Assembly: GCA_028277915.1 (NCBI GenBank)
Contig: JANQFJ010000099.1
Coordinates: 1 to 33,047 of the forward strand
Direction of reading: 5' to 3'
Source of the DNA: Saprospiraceae bacterium
GTDB lineage: Bacteria > Bacteroidota > Bacteroidia > Chitinophagales > Saprospiraceae
DNA: 33,047 nucleotides
Shown here: piece by piece, positions 23,723 through 31,442 of the stretch
How positions within the stretch are numbered: position 1 is the stretch's first letter
Layout of the letters: each line of letters opens with the position of its first letter
Translations under genes and position numbers: made by a program
The notes under the pieces: generated by a model
Database searches by the model: none
What the model was told of the DNA's origin: nothing
What the model saw: only the letters and a program-made list of their open reading frames with translations

Positions 23723-24499
23723 ATGGAAAGGCTTCGACTTACTACTGTCCAGTCCACGCTCCACTGGGAAAATATTTCCGATAACCTGAAAATGTTCGAA
23801 AAAAAGCTGTTACCATTGGCTGGCACTACAGATCTAGTGATATTGCCAGAGATGTTTACTACCGGGTTTAGTATGAGGGCAACTCAATTGGCAGAAGACA
23901 TGAACGGGCATACAATGGAATGGCTCATCACAAATGCTGAAACCATCCACGCAGCGATTGCGGGGAGTTTTATAGTTGTTGAAAATGGTAGTTATTACAA
24001 TCGCCTGGTTTTTGTTTTTCCGGATGGGAGTTATCAATTTTATGATAAACGGCACCTCTTTACGCTCGCAGAGGAGCATCTTACATTTACAGCTGGAAGT
24101 GAATTGTTGATTGTGGAATGGAAAGGGTGGCGCATTTGCCCTTTGATCTGCTATGATCTGCGGTTTCCGGTTTGGAGTAGAAATACTGATAGTTATGACT
24201 TGTTGGTTTATACAGCAAACTGGCCAGATCGTCGAAGACAAGCCTGGAAAGCATTGTTGGCAGCTCGTGCCGTTGAAAACCAATCTTATGTAGCTGGGGT
24301 CAACAGAGTGGGTAGCGACGGTACCGGCCTTTCTTATGCTGGTGATACTTCAGTAATCGATTTTGCTGGCAATGTTTTATATCGGGTTACCGATGCTGAA
24401 GGGATATTCACAATTGATCTTTCCTACAAAGATCAGATGGCCTTTAGGAATAAGCTTCAATTCCTGGCAGATAGAGATGTTTTTGAAATTAAGAAATAA
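23723..24499 (+). CDS. Nitrilase-superfamily omega-amidase (YafV-like)
   Basis: Carbon-nitrogen hydrolase of 258 residues with the Glu-Lys-Cys triad: E43 (ILPEMFTTGFS), K109 (YDKRHLF) and C143 (PLICYDLRFPVW). The EMFTTGFSM and CYDLRFPVWSRN contexts are those of YafV/Nit2 omega-amidases, which hydrolyse 2-oxoglutaramate and 2-oxosuccinamate, the dead-end keto-acid amides from Gln and Asn transamination. AANWPDRR-like TANWPDRRRQAWKALLAARAVENQ and VNRVGSDG complete the fold. ATG 23723 lies right after the rplY terminator, so the promoter may overlap that hairpin or lie in the few bases behind it. Confidence 0.92.
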   Translation: MERLRLTTVQSTLHWENISDNLKMFEKKLLPLAGTTDLVILPEMFTTGFSMRATQLAEDMNGHTMEWLITNAETIHAAIAGSFIVVENGSYYNRLVFVFPDGSYQFYDKRHLFTLAEEHLTFTAGSELLIVEWKGWRICPLICYDLRFPVWSRNTDSYDLLVYTANWPDRRRQAWKALLAARAVENQSYVAGVNRVGSDGTGLSYAGDTSVIDFAGNVLYRVTDAEGIFTIDLSYKDQMAFRNKLQFLADRDVFEIKK

Positions 24500-24567
24500 T
24501 TAATTCCTTTTCCTCGTTTTTTAATTCCTTTACTGCAACTGATTACTTGTGTGGTAGTATAATAAAA

Positions 24568-24595
24568 AAAGCGGTTAGTTCAATCTAACCGCTTT
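24568..24595. terminator. Hairpin between the nitrilase and NlpC genes
   Basis: AAAGCGGTTAG (24568-24578), 6-base loop, CTAACCGCTTT (24585-24595): an 11-base perfect stem. The plus strand has only three T after it. The minus strand has seven T and so looks the better terminator, although no minus-strand gene ends here. It probably serves the nitrilase gene. Confidence 0.6.
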
Positions 24596-24680
24596 CACTC
24601 GCTGAAAATTTATGTTTTTAATAACCCTATTAACTAACCATTGACAACGAGTAATATTTTTTGTTCAAAATGAGTTGCAT

Positions 24681-25211
24681 ATGTTTAAGAACGCTGTAAA
24701 ATCTGTATTGTTGCTAGGCGGTTTTTCTTTTTTAATAGCATCCTGTACCACAGTTGACTATCGTCCACCATCTCAACAAGGAAGAAAACCTGCATATCGA
24801 ACGCCAAACAAAACATATAGTAAAGAACAAAGATTGAGAAATGACATTACTCGTCATGCGAAAAAGTATGTTGGTGTGAGGTACAAATACGCCGGAAAAA
24901 ACCCTAAAGGTTTTGACTGTTCAGGATTTACAGGTTATGTTTTTGAAAAATTTGACATTCCACTTTCACCAAGTTCGAGAGCACAGGCCGCAACCGGAAA
25001 AAAAATATCTCTTAATAAAGCACAAAAAGGAGATTTACTCTTTTTCGGAAAACATGGCAGAATAAATCATGTTGCGTTGATTCTTTCCAATTCACCAGAC
25101 GGGATTGAGGTGATACATAGTACTTCTTCAAAAGGAGTGATGGTTCAAAACGTATCCCAATCCAATTATTGGAAACCGCGAATAATGTTTGCCAGAGATA
25201 TTATGCCTTAA
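24681..25211 (+). CDS. NlpC/P60 family lipoprotein peptidase
   Basis: Cell-wall cysteine peptidase of 176 residues from ATG 24681 (a TTG at 24675 adds two residues). The N-terminus is a lipoprotein signal, with lipobox I-A-S-C and the lipidated Cys at 22, so it is anchored in a membrane. A basic linker leads into an NlpC/P60 domain: catalytic C80 in GFDCSGFTGYVF, H130 in RINHVALIL and H146 in EVIHSTSSKGV. HAKKYVGVRYKYAGKNPKG is the family opening. Such enzymes (Spr/MepS-like) cut peptide cross-links or stems in peptidoglycan. Convergent with the aldo/keto reductase gene with one base between stops. Confidence 0.93.
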   Translation: MFKNAVKSVLLLGGFSFLIASCTTVDYRPPSQQGRKPAYRTPNKTYSKEQRLRNDITRHAKKYVGVRYKYAGKNPKGFDCSGFTGYVFEKFDIPLSPSSRAQAATGKKISLNKAQKGDLLFFGKHGRINHVALILSNSPDGIEVIHSTSSKGVMVQNVSQSNYWKPRIMFARDIMP

Positions 25212-25212
25212 T

Positions 25213-26040
25213 TTAAGGTGTCTGCATTGGATCCCAACAAACAATAAGGTTTTCGTCAAAATTATCCAGACGGTTCAAGTCATTAGCTGAAATATTAAAA
25301 TCGAAAACATCAGCGTTTTCTTCAATTCTTTTTGGATTGCTGGATTTTGGAATGACCACGATGTTTTTTTGTAATGCCCATCGAATCAAAATTTGTGCTG
25401 GAGTTTTGTCATATTTATCTGCAAGTTCTATCAATTTTGGATCATTGAATCGTTTTGTGCGAACCAAGGGTGAATACGCTTCAACAGCAATGCTATTTTC
25501 TAAACAAAGCTTCACAATTCCTTCTCTTGACTTAAAACAATATGGACTCAACTCAATTTGATTAACCGCCGGTGGAATATTGCAATTGGCCAACAATTCG
25601 TTCATATGGTGAACCATGTAATTGCTAACACCGATGGCTTTGCAGTTTTTGCTTTCCAAAATGCGTTCCATAGCTTTCCAGGTTTCCAGGCGTATAAACT
25701 GCACAGGATAATGGATCAAAAAAAGATCAATATATTCCAAATCAAGGTTTTTCAAACTCTCTTTAAATGCATTTAAGGTATTGTCATAGCCATGATCAGA
25801 ATTCCACAACTTGGTGGTTACAAATACTTCAGAACGGTCAATGGAATGTTCCCGAATTGCTTTTCCAACGCTTTTTTCATTTTGATAAAAACTGGCTGTA
25901 TCGAAATGGCGGTATCCCAAGTCTATTGCAGTTTGTACTGCATTATAACATTCCGATCCTTCTTCGGATAAATAAACGCCAAGGCCAAACTGCGGCATTT
26001 TGATGCCGTTGTTTAATGTGACGGTAGTATCAATTTGCAT
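25213..26040 (-). CDS. Aldo/keto reductase
   Basis: NADPH-dependent carbonyl reductase of 275 residues from ATG 26040 (MQIDTTVTLNNGIKMPQFGLG). The longer frame to 26076 is less likely because the family starts at this motif. The catalytic tetrad is complete: D47 and Y52 (FDTASFYQNE), K77 (TTKLW) and H110 (LFLIHYP). AIGVSNYMVHHM and IVVIPKSSNPKRIEENADVFDF are the standard cofactor-binding motifs. It is the 2,5-diketo-gluconate reductase/prostaglandin F synthase-like branch, with a broad substrate range. A terminator hairpin lies between it and the SPFH gene upstream. Confidence 0.94.
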   Translation of the reverse strand: MQIDTTVTLNNGIKMPQFGLGVYLSEEGSECYNAVQTAIDLGYRHFDTASFYQNEKSVGKAIREHSIDRSEVFVTTKLWNSDHGYDNTLNAFKESLKNLDLEYIDLFLIHYPVQFIRLETWKAMERILESKNCKAIGVSNYMVHHMNELLANCNIPPAVNQIELSPYCFKSREGIVKLCLENSIAVEAYSPLVRTKRFNDPKLIELADKYDKTPAQILIRWALQKNIVVIPKSSNPKRIEENADVFDFNISANDLNRLDNFDENLIVCWDPMQTP

Positions 26041-26063
26041 AGAGATTTGAATTTTACAAACTG

Positions 26064-26089
26064 AAAAGGCCGTCAAAAGACAGCCTCTT
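26064..26089 (-). terminator. Hairpin terminator after the prohibitin-like gene
   Basis: Arms 26064-26074 and 26079-26089 form an 11-pair stem with two G-T pairs and a 4-base loop. Read on the minus strand it ends in TTTTC. It is 24 bases beyond the SPFH stop and just before the aldo/keto reductase start. Confidence 0.65.
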
Positions 26090-26112
26090 CATGTAGATTT
26101 ATTTTACAAATA

Positions 26113-26928
26113 TTACTGACCAAGGATCAGTGGTAAACCACCTTCCTGACCTCCTACAATCACGACTTTTGAATTTCCTGATTTTGCAAGTTCTAGCGTG
26201 GCTTCAATTCCTTTATCTCTCAAGATCTTGTCAGTCAAACTGGCGTTAAGAATCTGATTTGCATCTGCTTTTGCCTGTGCTTCGATTACTTTTCGTTCGG
26301 CTTCTTTTCGTTCTCTTTCCAGACGGAATTCATACTCTAATGAAGATTGTTCTTCTTTCAGTTTTCGTTCAATTGCGGCCTGCAACGTCTCCGGAAGTGT
26401 AACTTCGCGTATCAATACAGCATCCAATACCAAATGTTTTTTTGCAATTGCTTCCGAAGTCCTTTGAAATATTTCATCTTGAATTGCTTCACGTTTACTG
26501 GAATATAATTCCTCCGGAAGATACTTTCCGATAACTTCACGGGTCGCAGACCGTATTTCCGGTATTATGATCCTATCCTGATAGCCTACTCCGATCTCAT
26601 CGTGTATATAGCCGATTTTTTCTTGATCGGGCTGAAAACGATAAGAAAGCTCTACTTTAATGTTCAAACCATTTTTGGACAATACTTCCATTGTTTCAAA
26701 TGATTCATTGACTCTGACATCGTAGACGTACATCGTGTTCCATGGAGCAATGATATGGAAGCCTTGTTTGTAAACATGTTGCTTGTCCAGTCCGCCGCCA
26801 AACCGCTTAAAAAGTACGCCTCTTTGTCCAGGATCGATCGTTAGAAAGATGCTGTTGGAAAGCGCGAGGACAAATATTAGCGCAACCATGGTTATAATTC
26901 CTAAAGTGATTAACCTACTTTGTTTCAT
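26113..26928 (-). CDS. Prohibitin-like SPFH/Band 7 membrane protein
   Basis: Protein of 271 residues, the length of prohibitins. An N-terminal anchor (ITLGIITMVALIFVLALSNSIF, residues 7-28 with breaks) is followed by the Band 7 domain: TIDPGQRGVLFKRFGGG, GFHIIAPWN, VYDVRVNESFETMEVLSKNGL and VIGKYLPEELYSSKREAIQDE. A charged coiled coil follows (about 195-235). The C-terminal QEGGLPLILGQ is a feature of bacterial prohibitin homologues. It probably forms membrane ring complexes that modulate proteases or organise membrane proteins. It is a separate unit from the flotillin 5 kb away. Confidence 0.92.
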   Translation of the reverse strand: MKQSRLITLGIITMVALIFVLALSNSIFLTIDPGQRGVLFKRFGGGLDKQHVYKQGFHIIAPWNTMYVYDVRVNESFETMEVLSKNGLNIKVELSYRFQPDQEKIGYIHDEIGVGYQDRIIIPEIRSATREVIGKYLPEELYSSKREAIQDEIFQRTSEAIAKKHLVLDAVLIREVTLPETLQAAIERKLKEEQSSLEYEFRLERERKEAERKVIEAQAKADANQILNASLTDKILRDKGIEATLELAKSGNSKVVIVGGQEGGLPLILGQ

Positions 26929-27064
26929 GATAATTAGATTTTTTTGTTTTTAGTTTTATCCATTAATTTTTATAAAATAACAGTTTCGAATGTTCAGAGT
27001 TTTAATAATTATATAAAATTAAAAATTTAAAAGACGAAAGAGACAGAAGTTCGAATACATTAGA

Positions 27065-28387
27065 TCAACCTGCATTATTTTTTTGCATTGCTTTTATTTT
27101 TTTTGAAAGTAACAAATTGACACTCAAAAAACCAATTCCGAGTATAACAAAAGCAACTCCTTTTACTACGAAACTCCAGTCTGTGTCGAAAAAACGAGCA
27201 ATGATCAAGGCTGAAATAAACAGCATCCCCACATTTACCATTGCCATTCGATGTTTTTGAATTCCTGATTTGATATAAAAAATTCCAAAACCAAAAAGGA
27301 AAATGTTAGCCAGCAGAATGGCAGCGATTTCCATGTCGAGCCGTGTCAATATTAGCCCGATCGTTATAAAAAAGGGAAACACAAGCACAAAGTAGTTGAG
27401 TGTTTTTTTTTCTTTCCAGTTCAAAAAAGCAAGATATCCAAATCCCAGAATATTAGCGCCAAAAAATAAAAAGTTGATCATTCCTGCCCATGATGCGTAT
27501 CTATCGCCATAAACCAAGGTCTCCATTGAAGTCTGTTCGTAGGGCCAGGAATATCCCATGATCATGCACATGATGAATAAGGCACCGATAGTAAAGGTTT
27601 GAAATGGACGGGAGATCAATTGATTGGATTTGTAAACCAATTCGCCAATCAGGTAAACATTGCTGATTATAAAAGCTGTACAAATTAAACTGTATTCCGG
27701 TATTTTGGGTTCTATAGTTCCGAAATACCCAAATGGAATAGTAAATACTAAGCACCAACCCAACAAAATTTCCCGGATGGATGCTTGATCTTTTTTGGTA
27801 TTTATCACAAAATGAGGCAAAAAAGCCAATAAAAATGCCCAATAATAAACCGACTCAGTGCCATTTTGGTTTACAGCCCAGCTTGCTATTCCGACGAGAT
27901 AAAAAATTGCGGTAAGACTTGAATTCATAAGATAGAGCAAAGGAATGCTCAATAACATCCAGATAAACAAAAAGCTTTCGATACTTCCCGCAATGTGGTA
28001 TGTTTGGCTGATCAATGCAATCGAGGAGGCCAGCATCAGCATCAAAAAACCGGAAGAGGCTTCTATCCAGCTAAGGGCATCTCGCTTTTTGAAATAGACA
28101 TAAGCATAAATTACTTGTGCAAAAATTAATGGTAGAAAACTGAGAATTGTTCTCCAGGTTCTGGATAGGTTTTCCCAATTGTAGGCAAAAATCAAAATGA
28201 TTCCACCACCAATGAGCACTGCACCGAGGATCCCTGCGACGAGAAAAGCTATGTTGTAATCCGGCTTTTCATCGATTTCTCCGTAGTGTTGTTTTAAATT
28301 TTCTGCAGTTTCAGCTTGAATAACTCCTTTTTCAACCAAAGAAGGAAGCTGATGATACAACCATTTGATGGCATTTCGATTTCTCAT
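27065..28387 (-). CDS. DUF2157 multi-spanning membrane protein
   Basis: Inner-membrane protein of 440 residues. A short soluble N-terminus (WLYHQLPSLVEKGVIQAETAENLKQ, shown in two parts: WLYHQLPSLVEKG and VIQAETAENLKQHYG) precedes about a dozen hydrophobic helices. The N-terminal helix-turn, followed by GAVLIGGGIILIFAYNWENL, is the DUF2157 domain. Function unknown. Homologues often sit with a GDYXXLXY-type membrane protein, but none is adjacent here. ATG 28387 starts MRNRNAIKW. 136 bases upstream of the SPFH gene on the same strand; co-transcription is possible but not shown. Confidence 0.85.
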   Translation of the reverse strand: MRNRNAIKWLYHQLPSLVEKGVIQAETAENLKQHYGEIDEKPDYNIAFLVAGILGAVLIGGGIILIFAYNWENLSRTWRTILSFLPLIFAQVIYAYVYFKKRDALSWIEASSGFLMLMLASSIALISQTYHIAGSIESFLFIWMLLSIPLLYLMNSSLTAIFYLVGIASWAVNQNGTESVYYWAFLLAFLPHFVINTKKDQASIREILLGWCLVFTIPFGYFGTIEPKIPEYSLICTAFIISNVYLIGELVYKSNQLISRPFQTFTIGALFIMCMIMGYSWPYEQTSMETLVYGDRYASWAGMINFLFFGANILGFGYLAFLNWKEKKTLNYFVLVFPFFITIGLILTRLDMEIAAILLANIFLFGFGIFYIKSGIQKHRMAMVNVGMLFISALIIARFFDTDWSFVVKGVAFVILGIGFLSVNLLLSKKIKAMQKNNAG

Positions 28388-28397
28388 AAAAGAACCA

Positions 28398-28425
28398 TTG
28401 TATTGCTAAAAATAGGTTAAATTTG
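28398..28425 (+). promoter_or_regulatory. Promoter of the DUF2279 gene
   Basis: TTG (28398-28400), 17 bases, TAAATTTG (28418-28425) match the -33/-7 pattern. ATG follows 21 bases after the -7 box, giving a short leader. Confidence 0.45.
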
Positions 28426-28446
28426 CCGTAATTCTCAATTCACCTT

Positions 28447-29442
28447 ATGCAAATCTTTAAACCGCTTTTCACCTTTTTGCTAATAGTAAACTTTGTTGGC
28501 ACCACTGAAGCTCAAAAAGTGGAGAAGATTCCTTTTTTCCAGCCTGCGGAAACCTTCCATAAAGGAAGATTTTGGACAAGTTCGGCTATCGGAGTTACAA
28601 TGTATTCCGGTCTGATGATTGGTCTGAACGAAGCTTGGTATGCGGATTATGAGCGTTCAAATTTTCATTTATTCGATGATTGGGGGGAATGGAATGATGT
28701 GGACAAAATGGGGCATCTGTTTACAGCTTATACCTATAGCAATTGGGCATTTCAGGGGGCTAAATGGACGGGTATGGATCGTCGGAAAGCAATGTGGACA
28801 GGAGTCGGAATTGGATTTTTCCTCCAGTTTTCTCTTGAGATACTGGACGGATACTCTTCAAAATGGGGTTTTTCGGTTGCCGACATGGCGTTTAATACTT
28901 TGGGGTGTGCAATGATGGTTTCGCAGGAGCTTGCCTGGAAAGAACAAAGAATTGTTATGAAAATGTCTTCATTCCCAACCACGTATCCTGCTACTATAGT
29001 CTATTCGGTAGAAGGCGGACATACCACGACGTTACAAAATAGAACCCATGCTCTTTTTGGAGAAACTGCTCTCGAACGTTTTTTAAAAGATTACAACGAA
29101 CAAACCATTTGGGCTTCTGTAAATGTTCATTCGTTTATGAAAAACAAAAAAAGCAAATTCCCGAAATGGTTAAACATTGCCGTGGGATATGGGTCAAATA
29201 ATATGTTTGGCGGTTTTAAAAATGAATGGTATGAGGATGAAGTTTTTTACAAATTGGATGATAATGAATATCCGAGATATCGGCAGTTTTTTCTTTCGCT
29301 GGACCTAGACCTTAGCCGTATTAAAACCAAAAGTCATTTTTTGAAAACGTTGTTGTTTTTATTAAATACGATAAAAGTGCCGGCACCGACTGTTGAGTTT
29401 AATACCTTAGGACAAGTCCGGTTTCACCCTGTATATTTTTAG
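28447..29442 (+). CDS. DUF2279 family envelope protein
   Basis: Protein of 331 residues with a signal peptide (MQIFKPLFTFLLIVNF to TEA, about 1-22). The DUF2279 core is clear: RFWTSSAIGVTMYSGLMIGLNEAWYADY (in parts), then DDWGEWNDVDKMGHLFTAYT, followed by a hydrophobic helix IGFFLQFSLEILDGYSSKWGFS and ADMAFNTLG. The C-terminal half (WLNIAVGYGSNNMFGG and alternating hydrophobic strands near RQFFLSLDLDLS) suggests an outer-membrane-associated beta domain. Function unknown. It shares the stop region (TTAG, 29439-29442) with the convergent M23 peptidase gene. Confidence 0.83.
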   Translation: MQIFKPLFTFLLIVNFVGTTEAQKVEKIPFFQPAETFHKGRFWTSSAIGVTMYSGLMIGLNEAWYADYERSNFHLFDDWGEWNDVDKMGHLFTAYTYSNWAFQGAKWTGMDRRKAMWTGVGIGFFLQFSLEILDGYSSKWGFSVADMAFNTLGCAMMVSQELAWKEQRIVMKMSSFPTTYPATIVYSVEGGHTTTLQNRTHALFGETALERFLKDYNEQTIWASVNVHSFMKNKKSKFPKWLNIAVGYGSNNMFGGFKNEWYEDEVFYKLDDNEYPRYRQFFLSLDLDLSRIKTKSHFLKTLLFLLNTIKVPAPTVEFNTLGQVRFHPVYF

Positions 29443-30152
29443 GGGTGCAGATAAAGTTCAGGATTTTGATGCTCTCCGTCCTTAATGACTTCGTAATGCA
29501 AATGAGGGCCCGTTGAAAAACCACTACTTCCTACAGCGCCGATGACCTGGCCTTTTTTCACATGATCGCCTTTTTTAACATCCATCCTTGAAAGCTGAGC
29601 ATACAAAGTTTTAAAATGCTCATCATGTTTGATGACAATGTGTTTACCGTATCCGCTTGTGTTTGAAACTACTTTTTCGACTATGCCATCAGAAGTAGCC
29701 ACGACCTCAGTCCCCATGGGAGCTTTGAAGTCAACACCTTTATGCATCTTTGGTTTCTTTTTTATCGGATGCATGCGATTTCCAAAACCGCTGGTGATTT
29801 TAAATTCTCCTTTCAAAGGGCTGATCGTTGGCGGATCTTGCAAAATGCCCCAATAAAGAGTTGAAAAAGTGAGCAAAAAGCCCAAAGTTAAAAATGATGT
29901 TACTTTCATAATTCGAAATTTTCGGGTTGATGAATAAATTATTTGCTTTTGAATGGTCTTGATTTCCTCTTTTTTAAAATGGGAAAATGACTGTTGGACT
30001 GCTTTGTGAAAAGTATTGCCGGATTGCATGCTGGTCTCAGTAAGGCAACACAAATGATCAAGGATCTCATCTTTTAAGGGTTCGTAAGATAAGCCTTCTT
30101 CATTGAGATATTGTTGGATATAATCCATCTGTTGATCTGTCAGTTGAATCAT
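29439..30152 (-). CDS. M23 (LytM-type) metallopeptidase with N-terminal cytoplasmic domain
   Basis: Protein of 237 residues. A short helical N-terminal domain (1-60, with DEILDHLCCLTETSMQSGN) resembles the small domains found in PadR-linked membrane proteins. One membrane segment follows (about 82-102), then an M23 domain outside. Zinc-site residues are H137 and D141 (HKGVDFKAP) and H219, with H217, in GPHLHYE; SGFGNRMHP (121-129) is the family opening. It would cut peptidoglycan cross-links. The unusual N-terminus suggests control from the cytoplasm. It follows the PadR regulator by 11 bases, so expression is probably under that regulator. Confidence 0.92.
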   Translation of the reverse strand: MIQLTDQQMDYIQQYLNEEGLSYEPLKDEILDHLCCLTETSMQSGNTFHKAVQQSFSHFKKEEIKTIQKQIIYSSTRKFRIMKVTSFLTLGFLLTFSTLYWGILQDPPTISPLKGEFKITSGFGNRMHPIKKKPKMHKGVDFKAPMGTEVVATSDGIVEKVVSNTSGYGKHIVIKHDEHFKTLYAQLSRMDVKKGDHVKKGQVIGAVGSSGFSTGPHLHYEVIKDGEHQNPELYLHP

Positions 30153-30163
30153 AATTTCTTTGT

Positions 30164-30496
30164 TTAAATTGGTTTGATACCCAATACCAGTTGCATGGTT
30201 TGTACAAAAGCTTTAAACTCCTCTACCTTGGAAACCGATTCGCTGATGCCATTTGGAGTGAGTGAATAATACTTCCGAATTCGTTTACCAATAGCCACTT
30301 TTTCGGTTGATAGTAAACCCTCTGCTTCCAATTTATGCAGCGTGGGATAGAGTGCTCCTTCGGTCAAAATGATATTCCCAAGTGTAAGTTCTTTCACCTT
30401 TTGAGTGATTTCATACCCATACATGCGTTCGTTTTCGGCAAGCAGTTTTAGCACAATAGTTTTTAATGTTCCTTTGAGTAATTCTTTTGAATGCAT
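30164..30496 (-). CDS. PadR-family transcriptional regulator
   Basis: Winged-helix repressor of 110 residues. LLKGTLKTIVLKLLAENERMYGYEI is the PadR opening (seen as LLKGTLKTIVLKLL and MYGYEI), and LTEGALYPTLHKLEAEGLL (about 44-62) is the recognition helix with the wing beginning behind it. The C-terminal helix (SVSKVEEFKAFVQTMQLVLG) is the dimerisation element. PadR proteins repress their own operon and release on ligand or signal. It is the first gene of a two-gene unit with the M23 peptidase. Its start codon sits only a few bases after a -7 box. Confidence 0.93.
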   Translation of the reverse strand: MHSKELLKGTLKTIVLKLLAENERMYGYEITQKVKELTLGNIILTEGALYPTLHKLEAEGLLSTEKVAIGKRIRKYYSLTPNGISESVSKVEEFKAFVQTMQLVLGIKPI

Positions 30497-30500
30497 AAGT

Positions 30501-30526
30501 CAAAGATACATAATATTCTTAGGTAT
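30501..30526 (-). promoter_or_regulatory. Promoter and possible operator of the PadR-M23 operon
   Basis: On the minus strand an exact TATCTTTG -7 box (30508-30501) ends four bases before the PadR start codon, so the transcript may be leaderless. An inverted repeat ATAC-N13-GTAT (30506-30526) overlaps the box and is a candidate site for PadR autorepression. Confidence 0.42.
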
Positions 30527-30590
30527 AATAATTTTGACGGATTATTTTTAAAAAAAGTGTTTGCTCATGAAGATAGGTTTTGGAAGGAAA

Positions 30591-31166
30591 TTATTTATCA
30601 GGTTTATATTTGAGCTTTTTTTCTCTGATAGTGACTTTCTTTTTGCGGATTTTTTTTGGGCCATACCAAAGCCAGATTCCTGTAGTGATCAATGCCAGGA
30701 GTCCAAATCCCAAAAAATTCATTGAGATTAATTTGAACAAGTTATTCACAATGGAACCATCATGTAATGCTTCGATCCAGTCTGAGTGGCGCTTGGCAAT
30801 TGATTTTATTTCACCGGAAACAGGATCAATCTGAACTTCCCAATAGCCATTTTTAAACAATACTTTTATAATTCCTTTTGAAGGGCGAGCATCGATTCGG
30901 TCAACGGGATTGTTGGAATGATCCGGATGAGCGGAATAAAGGGCAAGTTTTGCCAGTGAATCGATCTCAGACAATGACTTCCATTTGTCCATTTCCTGGC
31001 TGATCCCTTTTGCGGTTGGAGGTTGAAGGAGGGCAACTTCTTTTTTCAAAGCAAGAAAAACTCCAGTAGTTGCGCTAATTATAAGCAACAACGCCAAAGT
31101 AATACCGATAAGGCGGTGCAAAGCCCTGAATTTTCTAAGGCTTTGAATGTACTTTTCTGAAATCAC
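30591..31166 (-). CDS. PepSY-domain membrane protein
   Basis: Protein of 191 residues, a short PepSY-associated membrane protein. Helix 1 is LHRLIGITLALLLIISATTGVFLAL. A periplasmic PepSY part follows (about 60-125: LAKLALYSAHP, IKVLFKNGYWEVQIDPVSGEI). Then comes HSDWIEALHDGSI, helix 2 (LISMNFLGFGLLALITTGIWLWYG) and a very basic tail. Such proteins are often tied to iron or heme reduction and TonB-dependent uptake, but nothing here shows that. ATG 31166. A 7-base-arm palindrome (AACTTTT-CA-AAAAGTT, 31174-31189) lies 8 bases before the start. Confidence 0.85.
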   Translation of the reverse strand: MISEKYIQSLRKFRALHRLIGITLALLLIISATTGVFLALKKEVALLQPPTAKGISQEMDKWKSLSEIDSLAKLALYSAHPDHSNNPVDRIDARPSKGIIKVLFKNGYWEVQIDPVSGEIKSIAKRHSDWIEALHDGSIVNNLFKLISMNFLGFGLLALITTGIWLWYGPKKIRKKKVTIREKKLKYKPDK

Positions 31167-31173
31167 TTTTTAA

Positions 31174-31189
31174 AACTTTTCAAAAAGTT
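31174..31189. repeat. Short palindrome upstream of the PepSY gene
   Basis: AACTTTT, CA, AAAAGTT: perfect 7-base arms, just before the PepSY start. Could be an operator. The short length and AT-rich content make chance possible. Confidence 0.35.
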
Positions 31190-31273
31190 AGGGAAAAATA
31201 ATTTGCTAATGAGCGATACAATAATGGTGTCAAAAATAAAATTTTACTTTAATCTTGTTACAAAGCTATAAAT

Positions 31274-31358
31274 CTTAGTGTTTCTGAGTGTCCTCAGTGT
31301 CTCAGTGGTTTTTAATTTTTGCACCACTTAGGCACTGAGTTCACTAAGTTTCACTAAG
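31274..31358. repeat. Long imperfect inverted repeat, CTnAGTG-type element
   Basis: Two 36-base arms (31274-31309 and 31323-31358) that pair at about 28 of 36 positions, around a 13-base AT-rich loop. Each arm consists of degenerate 9-10-base units of the type CTTAGTG/CTGAGTG/CTCAGTG. Multi-copy intergenic elements of this kind are familiar from Bacteroidota genomes. It lies between the divergently facing 3' side of fumarylacetoacetase and the 5' side of the PepSY gene (both minus strand). Confidence 0.8.
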
Positions 31359-31442
31359 AATTAATTTTGTTTTTAAATAACATTAATGTATCAAATTACC
31401 ATTTCCAAGTTTGGTACTATACACATTAAATCAAACTGCCTG

